A DNA stretch of 13,005 nt from JACPNA01 sp964429715 (lineage in GTDB: Archaea > Nanobdellota > Nanobdellia > Woesearchaeales > GW2011-AR9): positions 1-13,005 of the forward strand of contig CAYSCV010000036.1 in NCBI GenBank assembly GCA_964429715.1, read 5' to 3'. Positions 1-5,342 of the stretch are shown piece by piece. The first letter of the stretch is position 1; the number at the start of each line of letters is the position of its first letter. Under the pieces are notes generated by a model, which was not told the origin of the DNA, made no database searches, and was given only the letters and a program-made list of their open reading frames with translations. The position numbers and the translations under genes were made by a program.

Positions 1-48
<48 letters not shown>

Positions 49-105
49 CCCCACATAGTCTTTGTGTGTTGTTACTTATTTGAGACAAAATTTGTGTTAT
101 TTCCT

Positions 106-714
106 TTAAAGTATAAGAAGTATATAGCGACGTAAAAGATAGATTGTGGTGCCGGCAACGAGCGGAATGATGATGTTGTCGTCTAACGTGTTTTGATTCA
201 AATCAATCTGGATGACTTCAGCGATCATGGCGCAGAGGGAGGCGAGAAAAGCTTCTTCCCAAGCGACGAAGGGAAGAGCGGCGAGGAAGCCTGCAAAGAT
301 GCCGGCTAATGTTCCTTCAAAGAGTTTTTTGCTTTTGCCGTTGAAGATGTTTTTGATTTCTCCGTATTTCTCGCCGATGATATGGCTAAGAGAATCGCCG
401 AAAGTGAGAATAGCGATTGCGGCGAGGGCGATGTCTTTTGGAAAGAGCTGCATGACTAATAGTGTGCCGATGAAGAAGAAAATCATGCCTTTGCCAGGAA
501 AAGTTTTTCGCTGGGGTTCACGTTCGAATTGGTCGAGCAGCGGGCTGAAGAAGGGAAGATAGGTGCGTTTGCAGAGAAAACTGGCGAGGATGCCGACGAT
601 TAAGAAGAGGAAGAGGGTTAAAGGGCGGATGAGTTCGAAGTAGTAGGCGAGGATAGTGAGGATGCCGATTATTATATGGGCTGATTTACGAAGGAGTTCG
701 CGTTGGGTGAGCAT
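106..714 (-). CDS. CTP-dependent dolichol/polyprenol kinase-like membrane protein
   Basis: A 202-residue, very hydrophobic protein of the SEC59/DGK1/phytol-kinase family, whose members use CTP to phosphorylate an isoprenoid alcohol or diacylglycerol in the membrane. Visible hallmarks: N-terminal RKxxH (residues 9-13), the core GDSLSHIIGEKYG (106-118) followed by GKSKKLFEGT (126-135), and the C-terminal DDNIIIPLVAG (178-188), all in the family order; about six membrane segments. I start at the ATG at 714 because the RK..H motif begins right there and an A/T-rich TATA-like box lies about 25 bases upstream. An in-frame ATG at 834 would add 40 N/P/S-rich residues unlike the family. In archaea the likely role is making or recycling dolichyl phosphate, the carrier for N-glycosylation. 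The substrate (dolichol, diacylglycerol or another prenol) cannot be told from sequence. Confidence 0.85.
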   Translation of the reverse strand: MLTQRELLRKSAHIIIGILTILAYYFELIRPLTLFLFLIVGILASFLCKRTYLPFFSPLLDQFEREPQRKTFPGKGMIFFFIGTLLVMQLFPKDIALAAIAILTFGDSLSHIIGEKYGEIKNIFNGKSKKLFEGTLAGIFAGFLAALPFVAWEEAFLASLCAMIAEVIQIDLNQNTLDDNIIIPLVAGTTIYLLRRYILLIL

Positions 715-733
715 GGATGAGTTTTGGGAGGGG

Positions 734-744
734 TTTATTTTTAA
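734..744 (-). promoter_or_regulatory. TATA-like box for the polyprenol kinase gene
   Basis: On the minus strand this reads TTAAAAATAAA, centred about 25 bases before the ATG at 714. That spacing fits a leaderless archaeal transcript. No Shine-Dalgarno sequence is evident before the ATG, which agrees with leaderless initiation and with the shorter start. Confidence 0.45.
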
Positions 745-838
745 GGGTTGTGAAAAGCAAGTGTTTGGGCGTGATGGATGTGTGATGGGGTTGAGGATAT
801 TGTTGGGTGTTTGCAAAAATGATTTTTGTGTCATAAAG

Positions 839-846
839 TTTATAAT
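839..846 (+). promoter_or_regulatory. TATA box for the two-cupin isomerase-like gene
   Basis: TTTATAAT is centred 26 bases upstream of the ATG at 869, so transcription would start at or within a base or two of the start codon. There is no convincing Shine-Dalgarno sequence in between. Together with the minus-strand box at 734-744 it makes 715-868 a divergent promoter region. Confidence 0.6.
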
Positions 847-868
847 AGGTTTTTATTGAAGAGTTATA

Positions 869-1621
869 ATGGTACAAGAAAAGAATATATGTAAAGATGT
901 GACAACAGTCACAGAATTGCGTCCATGGGGTAGTTATACGCTTCTTTGTTCGAATATTGATATGAGAGGCAACGCGTTAGAGTTTAAAGTGTTAGAACTT
1001 TTGTCTGAAAAAGTACTTGGTCCTACGGTGTTTGAACATGATCATTATTTTTATCTTTTAGGTGGGAAAGATGTTGTGGCGTATCGTGGAACGCCGTTGA
1101 TGGATATCGATAATTTAGATATTAAAAATCTGAATCAGTTTAATCTAAAAGAGAGAGGGGGAAATATTATTATTCCGAAACGATTTCCGGGGGCATTGGC
1201 TAATAAGAGTTCTGAAATTAGTACTGTTTTAGAATTTTCTTTTCCTGCGCGTACGGGTGGGCGTTCATTATATGCGGATTTAGGTGTGGATGAGAATAGT
1301 TTAACGTTAAAAGTGTTGGATGTTGGTGCTGGACAAAAGTTGTCGATTCAAAGTCATACTTCTCGCGGTGAGTTTTGGTATGTGCTACAAGGTGAGGTTG
1401 TGGCGTATGTTGGGCAAAAGTATGATGCGGTGGAGGATACGGTTAGGAATTTAGAAAAAGTAGCTTTATCTACTGGTTCAAGTTTATCTATTCCAGTTGA
1501 GATGGTACATTCTTTAGAAAATTTGGGTGGAAAAACAGCGCAGGTGCTAGAGTTATCATTTGGAAAGTATGATGAGAATGATATTGTGCGGTATGCGGAT
1601 AGGTATGGGCGAGTGAAGTAG
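869..1621 (+). CDS. Two-cupin phosphomannose isomerase-like protein
   Basis: A 250-residue cupin related to the isomerase part of type II mannose-6-phosphate isomerase / mannose-1-phosphate guanylyltransferase. It has the family's opening RPWGSY (18-23), the metal-binding cupin QSHTSRGEFWYVLQGE (161-176), IPVEMVH (208-214), and the closing GKYDENDIVRYADRYGR (232-248). H163, E168 and H214 are the apparent metal ligands. The opening motif normally leads straight into the cupin, but here about 100 residues intervene (about 33-130). That insert looks like a second, degenerate cupin, with FEHDHYFYLLGG (55-66) in the place of the metal motif and IIPKRFPG in the place of the IPxxxxH strand. The expected reaction is fructose-6-P/mannose-6-P interconversion, feeding GDP-mannose or similar sugar nucleotides, but a binding-only role is possible. 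It diverges from the polyprenol kinase gene, and both could serve surface glycan assembly (inference). Confidence 0.82.
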   Translation: MVQEKNICKDVTTVTELRPWGSYTLLCSNIDMRGNALEFKVLELLSEKVLGPTVFEHDHYFYLLGGKDVVAYRGTPLMDIDNLDIKNLNQFNLKERGGNIIIPKRFPGALANKSSEISTVLEFSFPARTGGRSLYADLGVDENSLTLKVLDVGAGQKLSIQSHTSRGEFWYVLQGEVVAYVGQKYDAVEDTVRNLEKVALSTGSSLSIPVEMVHSLENLGGKTAQVLELSFGKYDENDIVRYADRYGRVK

Positions 1622-1635
1622 GGTTTTGTTATTGT

Positions 1636-1700
1636 TCTTTTGATATTTTTTATAATTTTCTGTTTATCTTGTTTCCTCTTTTCTGTTTGGTTTTTCTTTT
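1636..1700 (+). terminator. T-rich 3' region, probable archaeal terminator
   Basis: Downstream of the cupin gene the plus strand carries repeated T runs (a T6 at 1646-1651, several T4-T5 runs through 1700) without a strong hairpin. This is the usual form of archaeal intrinsic termination. It lies between the cupin gene's stop at 1621 and the RtcB TATA box at 1721. Confidence 0.5.
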
Positions 1701-1720
1701 GTTGATTCTTCGACGAAATA

Positions 1721-1728
1721 TTTATAAA
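1721..1728 (+). promoter_or_regulatory. TATA box for rtcB
   Basis: TTTATAAA, preceded by an A-rich stretch (GAAATA) that resembles a B-recognition element, is centred about 30 bases before the ATG at 1755. It predicts a leader of only a few bases. Confidence 0.6.
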
Positions 1729-1754
1729 GAAATGGTTGGGTTGCAATAGTTATT

Positions 1755-3245
1755 ATGGAAGATGAACAGTCACAAAATCAGCGGATGGGGCCACCGGCTT
1801 TGATTATAAAAGTATCGGATGCGATTTGGGAGTTACCTATTTCGTATAAGCAAGGAATGAATGTACCGGCACGGTTGTATGCGACAGAGGGAATCATACA
1901 AGCAATGGATGCAGGCGTATTTAATCAATTGACGAATGTGGCGTGTCTTCCGGGGATTCAAAAATATGCGTATTGTATGCCGGATGGTCATTGGGGATAT
2001 GGTTTTCCTATCGGCGGCGTTGCGGCGTTTGATCCAGCGCAGGGGGGAGTGATTTCGCCAGGGGGGATTGGTTTTGATATAAATTGCGGCATGCGTCTGA
2101 TTGTTACTAATTTAACTGCGGATGTGGTGAAGCCGCGAATTAAAGAAATTGTTGATTCGTTATATAAAGCGGTACCAGCAGGAGTAGGTTGTCAGGGTTT
2201 TGTGAAGATTTCTAAAGAGGAGTTTCGAAATGTGATGAAAGAGGGTGCGCAATGGTGTGTGAAGAATGGGTATGCATGGCCGGAAGATATCGAGCATATT
2301 GAAGATCATGGATGTATCACTTTTGCTGATCCATCGAAAGTGTCAGATAAGGCTGTGAAGCGAGGGTTTGATCAAATTGGTACGTTGGGATCGGGAAATC
2401 ATTATCTTGAAATTCAGGAAGTGCGTGAGGGAATGATTTTTGATACGGAGACGGCGGCGGCGTTTGGGATTACGAAAGTTGGGCAGATAGTTATTATGGT
2501 GCATTGTGGTTCTCGTGGCTTTGGTCATCAAATCGGAACGGATTATTTGAAAGTGTTTTTAGATGTGATGCCAAAATATGGGATTGCGGTGTTAGATAAA
2601 GAGTTAGCTTGTGCGCCGTTTAATTCTAAAGAAGGACAAGATTATTATGGAGCGATGGCGTGTGCGGCGAATATGGCGTTTGTGAATCGGCAAGTGATTA
2701 CGCATCGAATTCGAGAAGTGTTTTCGAAGATATTTGGGAAAGATGCGCGGGAGTTAGGGATGAAACTAGTGTATGATGTGGCGCATAATATTGCAAAAGT
2801 TGAGAAGTATAAAATTGATGGTGTAATGAAAGAGTTAGTTGTGCATCGTAAAGGGTCAACGCGAGCATTTGGACCAAATCGATCGGCAGAGTTACCTCCT
2901 GAATATAGAAAGTATGGGCAGCCAGTTATTTTAGGCGGGTCGATGGAGACGGGGTCGTATTTACTTGCGGGAATGGATGGAAGCGAGGAGACTTTTTGTT
3001 CGACGGCGCATGGGTCAGGACGGACAATGAGTCGGGCGCAGGCGAAGCGGGAAGTTAGAGGAGATCAGTTGCAGAAAGATATGGAGAAACGAGGAATTTA
3101 TGTTCATGCGGTGACGATGTCGGGACTTGCAGAGGAGGCGGGCAAAGCGTATAAAGATGTGGATGAGGTGGTTGATGCGCTTGAGAAAGCAGGGATTACG
3201 CGCAGAGTTGTTGCGTTGAAACCGATTGGGAATGTGAAGGGGTAG
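1755..3245 (+). CDS. rtcB: RtcB RNA-splicing ligase
   Basis: A complete 496-residue RtcB, the Mn2+- and GTP-dependent ligase that joins 2',3'-cyclic phosphate or 3'-phosphate ends to 5'-OH ends, in archaea chiefly the tRNA exon halves left by intron excision. Motifs appear in the family order: MPDGHWGYGFPIGGVAAFD (75-93), GGIGFDINCGMRL (103-115), GSGNHYLEI (212-220), VHCGSRGFGHQIG (249-261), DVAHNIAKVE (341-350), HRKGSTRAFGP (364-374), STAHGSGRTMSRAQAKRE (416-433), and the terminal KPIGNVKG. Metal ligands C111, H216, H250 and H344 and the guanylylated H419 sit at the spacing of the Pyrococcus enzyme (C98, H203, H234, H329, H404), so it should be active. The nucleophile motif reads HGSGR where HGAGR is common. 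No intein interrupts it, although some archaeal RtcB proteins carry one. No archease gene is in the window. The gene is monocistronic, with its own TATA box, and converges on the next gene. Confidence 0.97.
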   Translation: MEDEQSQNQRMGPPALIIKVSDAIWELPISYKQGMNVPARLYATEGIIQAMDAGVFNQLTNVACLPGIQKYAYCMPDGHWGYGFPIGGVAAFDPAQGGVISPGGIGFDINCGMRLIVTNLTADVVKPRIKEIVDSLYKAVPAGVGCQGFVKISKEEFRNVMKEGAQWCVKNGYAWPEDIEHIEDHGCITFADPSKVSDKAVKRGFDQIGTLGSGNHYLEIQEVREGMIFDTETAAAFGITKVGQIVIMVHCGSRGFGHQIGTDYLKVFLDVMPKYGIAVLDKELACAPFNSKEGQDYYGAMACAANMAFVNRQVITHRIREVFSKIFGKDARELGMKLVYDVAHNIAKVEKYKIDGVMKELVVHRKGSTRAFGPNRSAELPPEYRKYGQPVILGGSMETGSYLLAGMDGSEETFCSTAHGSGRTMSRAQAKREVRGDQLQKDMEKRGIYVHAVTMSGLAEEAGKAYKDVDEVVDALEKAGITRRVVALKPIGNVKG

Positions 3246-3247
3246 AA

Positions 3248-3751
3248 TTATTCTCTTAATTCTGTTGGTATTCTTATTTTGGTGTAGGTTTCTATTCTTG
3301 ATTCTCGATAATTTGCATACAATTCTTTGTTTTCTTTCCAGCTAAACAGTGGCAGAAGATATTCTTCTCTTTTCTTTAAAATACCTTCTGATGTTTTTTT
3401 ATCGCGAAATAATTCTCGCCCTAATTTAAATGAGGCTAAATTCTTCGCTTTTGTTTTCAAGCATCCTGTTCCTGGTCCAATAAAGCAGGCGGGTGTTCCA
3501 AATTTTGTTAATCCGTCTGAGCCAACATACCATAATTTTACTTCTTGTTCAGAATTTAATTGAGATGATCCTAATACTTCTATAATATAATTTGAAGCAG
3601 GATGGGTTCCTTTAAACAATACGATTGTTCCTTGAGGAAGATTATAGAGGTTTACTGTATCTACTTCTTTGTATCTTGTTTGATCAATTTGCGGTGCTTG
3701 TTCTCCTTGACAGGGGATATAGTCTTCTATTTTATCTTCTAAAGTGCCCAT
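3248..3751 (-). CDS. Hypothetical protein, 167 residues
   Basis: I do not recognise this family. The protein is soluble, mixed alpha/beta and moderately charged, with no signal peptide or membrane segment. It contains a central strand-rich part (NLYNLPQGTIVLFKG, about 35-49; VKLWYVGSDG, about 71-80), a small CFIGPGTGC loop (C89, C97) and a Lys/Arg/Glu-rich C-terminal helix region (100-167). The frame is credible because it opens at an ATG with TTTATAAA 25 bases upstream on the same strand, and because its stop lies just 2 bases from the rtcB stop without overlapping it. Termination of rtcB must occur inside this gene's antisense strand, which is T-rich. A regulatory or nucleic-acid role would be a guess. 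Confidence 0.65.
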   Translation of the reverse strand: MGTLEDKIEDYIPCQGEQAPQIDQTRYKEVDTVNLYNLPQGTIVLFKGTHPASNYIIEVLGSSQLNSEQEVKLWYVGSDGLTKFGTPACFIGPGTGCLKTKAKNLASFKLGRELFRDKKTSEGILKKREEYLLPLFSWKENKELYANYRESRIETYTKIRIPTELRE

Positions 3752-3772
3752 AATTGTAGAAATATGATGTAC

Positions 3773-3780
3773 TTTATAAA
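3773..3780 (-). promoter_or_regulatory. TATA box for the 167-residue gene
   Basis: The palindromic TTTATAAA is centred about 25 bases before the ATG at 3751 (minus strand), predicting a leaderless mRNA. Being palindromic it could be bound in either orientation, but no plus-strand start codon lies at the matching distance. Confidence 0.6.
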
Positions 3781-3788
3781 CTTTGTTG

Positions 3789-3838
3789 TTATTTAGGTGT
3801 AGTAACTATTTTGGTTTTTACTTTTATTTTGGTGTGGT
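3789..3838 (+). repeat. Pair of 15-base direct repeats in a divergent promoter region
   Basis: TTATTTAGGTGTAGT (3789-3803) and TTATTTTGGTGTGGT (3824-3838) match at 13 of 15 positions and are 35 bases apart. They lie between the divergent TATA boxes at 3773-3780 and 3847-3854. A close relative, TTATTTTGGTGTAGG, occurs at 3274-3288 within the end of the 167-residue gene. They might be operator sites, but the local T/G-rich composition makes chance similarity easy. Confidence 0.3.
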
Positions 3839-3846
3839 TGCATAAT

Positions 3847-3854
3847 CTTTAAAT
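3847..3854 (+). promoter_or_regulatory. TATA-like box for the 129-residue gene
   Basis: CTTTAAAT is centred about 31 bases before the ATG at 3882. It is weaker than the other boxes in the window but correctly placed for a very short leader. Confidence 0.4.
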
Positions 3855-3881
3855 GGTCTTATTTTTTGTCCATTGTTACTT

Positions 3882-4271
3882 ATGGAACTCACTGAATGTA
3901 TTTTACGATATTATACTGATGTGAATCATGGTGTACAGAAAGTTTTTCTTGTTTCTGATGTGGAGTTAGGGGAGTTGCTTGATTTTTCAAATGTGGGGGA
4001 GTTACGTGTTGTTAAAGTAGATTCGCAGGAGGTTGCGGATAGGTATACATTGGTTAAAGAAGGGCATGGAGAGATTGTTTTAGGTGATGAAGTTATTGCT
4101 GTGCATTGGTATGATAGGGTTGCTGTTCAATCTGGAAATTTGTATGTTTTAGATACGCGGTTCATGGAGAAGCCGCAGGATTTTTGTCATATGTTTTTAC
4201 CTGAGCGATATTATTTTGAACGGCATGATACGACGAGTGCGGTTGCAGTAGTTAAAGAGAACTTTGCATAA
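3882..4271 (+). CDS. Hypothetical acidic protein, 129 residues
   Basis: I do not recognise this family. It is a soluble, acidic, strand-rich protein with two Cys (C6, C106) and several aromatic pairs (RYY near the start; RYYFER at 111-116), and no signal peptide or membrane segment. The frame can be opened three codons earlier at TTG 3873, but the ATG at 3882 fits the TATA-like box and gives a cleaner N-terminus (MELTECILRYY). The last codons and the stop form one arm of a perfect 12-base inverted repeat (4256-4297), so its 3' end is structurally constrained. The next gene lies 255 bases downstream. Confidence 0.65.
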   Translation: MELTECILRYYTDVNHGVQKVFLVSDVELGELLDFSNVGELRVVKVDSQEVADRYTLVKEGHGEIVLGDEVIAVHWYDRVAVQSGNLYVLDTRFMEKPQDFCHMFLPERYYFERHDTTSAVAVVKENFA

Positions 4272-4386
4272 TTCATATTTGTTAAGCAAAGTTCTCTAAG
4301 AGGATTTGCAATGGCGCAATTTTAAGCTTATTTTTGCACCTATCGGTGCAGACTAATGTTACAAATTGCTTTTTGCAAACTCCTCT
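4256..4386 (+). other. Tandem stem-loop element with nested stems
   Basis: Two adjacent foldable units. The first is a perfect 12-bp stem, AGAGAACTTTGC (4256-4267) with GCAAAGTTCTCT (4286-4297), around an 18-base loop containing the stop codon of the upstream gene. The second has three nested stems: AGAGGATTTGCA (4299-4310) with TGCAAACTCCTCT (4374-4386, one bulged base); GCAATTT (4316-4322) with AAATTGC (4363-4369); and the hairpin TGCACC-TATC-GGTGCA (4335-4350). The outer arms of the two units resemble each other (GCAAAGTTCTCTAAG and GCAAACTCCTCTAAA), so the arms could swap partners, and a further GTTCTCT at 4413-4419 could compete. It may be a structured 3'UTR, a small RNA, or a mobile-element remnant. 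No tRNA, box C/D or H/ACA signature was found. Confidence 0.6.
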
Positions 4387-4401
4387 AAAGATCATTTTGA
4401 T

Positions 4402-4485
4402 ATGAAGCGGCTGTTCTCTAATTGGACTAAATTTAGTGCTGTGATTCAAGATTTAGCTAAAGCGGATCCGTATTGGTGGAAGTAG
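4402..4485 (+). CDS. Possible 27-codon small ORF, uncertain
   Basis: ATG at 4402 opens a 27-residue frame with a distinctive composition (MKRLFSNWT... ending ADPYWWK), which fills the space between the stem-loop element and the promoter of the next gene. The frame is open back to 4357, so it could also be the tail of a decayed longer gene. There is no clear Shine-Dalgarno sequence or TATA box at the right distance. The three Trp in 27 codons argue mildly against a random frame; the length argues for caution. Confidence 0.2.
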   Translation: MKRLFSNWTKFSAVIQDLAKADPYWWK

Positions 4486-4501
4486 TGTTGTTTTGGTAAA
4501 G

Positions 4502-4509
4502 TTTATATT
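4502..4509 (+). promoter_or_regulatory. TATA box for the CmpB-like gene
   Basis: TTTATATT is centred 21-22 bases before the ATG at 4527, slightly closer than for the other genes. Transcription would start at about the ATG or a few bases inside it, which leaves the in-frame ATG at 4545 (Met7) as a possible alternative start. Confidence 0.5.
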
Positions 4510-4526
4510 CTTATTTTGTTTTCTTT

Positions 4527-5228
4527 ATGTTTGGTGATATTTTGATGTTAGCAGTGTATGTGATTGAGTTTTTGTTGTTTTCGTTCGTAGGGTGGATTAT
4601 CGATTCAGGGTATCGGTCGGTTACGGATAAGAAATGGATCAATGCAGGGTACTTCAGAGGACCCATTTGTCCAATTTATGGGTTTGGGGCGTTGGCGCTT
4701 ATATTTTTTGTAAAATATTTTGATTTTTTGCGGGTGTGGGGGATGTTGTTATTGTGCTGGCTGGCGTTGGTGGTTGTTGAGTATGTGGGAGGGATATTTT
4801 CAGAGAAAGTGTTAGGGTTGAAGTTGTGGGATTATTCTGATGCGTCATATCATTTAGGGGGACATATTGATGTACTGCATTCTTTGTATTGGGGAATTTT
4901 AGCGGCGGCGTTTTATTATTTGGTGTATCCATTTGTGTTGGTGTTTGAGCAGATGGTTGTTATTCCAGAGGTATTTGATTTGCCGGTGTTTGTTTTGTTT
5001 GTAATTGTGGCGATTGCAGTGACGGTGCGTAAGAATCCGGCACGGTTTTTGGAGATATCTAATTCGATGGTGACAATGACATTAGATCAGTATCAGCAGT
5101 TGTTTCCGCAGCTTAAGAGGTTGTCACAATTGGATGCGGGAAAGCAGTATGAGGATCTGAAGAAAAATGTAAATGAAAAGTTGAAAGGGATGAATTTTGA
5201 GTTGAAGAAGAGGTTTTCCCGGAAGTGA
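4527..5228 (+). CDS. CmpB-type putative ABC-transporter membrane protein (PF06541-like)
   Basis: A 233-residue multi-pass membrane protein matching the 'putative ABC-transporter type IV' (CmpB) family by motif: FSFVGWIIDSGYRS (18-31), NAGYFRGPICPIYGFGA (39-55), EYVGGIFSEKVLGLKLWDYS (85-104) and the WG in the following helix (122-123). About five hydrophobic segments lie between residues 5 and 167. A charged, probably cytoplasmic tail (168-233) ends in a helical Lys/Glu-rich stretch. The family is common in Firmicutes, and its transported substrate, if any, is not established; no ATP-binding subunit is encoded here. Codons favour TTG, GTG and GCG strongly, unlike the A/T-ending codons of the next three genes. 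It appears to be a single-gene unit. Confidence 0.8.
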   Translation: MFGDILMLAVYVIEFLLFSFVGWIIDSGYRSVTDKKWINAGYFRGPICPIYGFGALALIFFVKYFDFLRVWGMLLLCWLALVVVEYVGGIFSEKVLGLKLWDYSDASYHLGGHIDVLHSLYWGILAAAFYYLVYPFVLVFEQMVVIPEVFDLPVFVLFVIVAIAVTVRKNPARFLEISNSMVTMTLDQYQQLFPQLKRLSQLDAGKQYEDLKKNVNEKLKGMNFELKKRFSRK

Positions 5229-5301
5229 TGGAATAGCGGTTATGGATCTGTGAGTTTCAAAGCTAAATTGAGTGCGTTTAACTGTTGTGTTATACAAAAT
5301 A

Positions 5302-5337
5302 TTTATATAGTTATCTAATTTATCTGTTGTAGAGGTG
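5302..5337 (+). promoter_or_regulatory. TATA box and Shine-Dalgarno site for the lipoprotein gene
   Basis: TTTATATA (5302-5309) predicts a transcript beginning near 5330. GAGGTG (5332-5337), five bases before the ATG at 5343, would serve as ribosome-binding site on a short leader. This is the only clear promoter before the three-gene surface cluster. Confidence 0.6.
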
Positions 5338-5342
5338 TTGGG

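Noticed and set aside
212..562. A 116-codon plus-strand frame opposite the polyprenol kinase gene
   Set aside because: It is antisense to a protein with clear family motifs, is rich in Arg/Lys/Ser/Pro as expected of a shadow frame, and has no promoter or ribosome-binding site of its own.
715..834. A 40-residue N-terminal extension of the polyprenol kinase (ATG at 834)
   Set aside because: The extension is low-complexity N/P/S-rich and unlike the family, while the ATG at 714 directly precedes the conserved RKxxH helix and has a TATA-like box at leaderless distance.
1354..1746. Minus-strand 130-codon frame overlapping the cupin gene end
   Set aside because: It is antisense to the best-conserved part of the cupin and reads Lys/Asn/Gln-rich low-complexity sequence across the terminator region.
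4256..4386. The stem-loop element as a tRNA, box C/D or H/ACA guide RNA
   Set aside because: There is no acceptor/T-loop arrangement, no RUGAUGA/CUGA pair, and no ACA at the expected distance from a stem.
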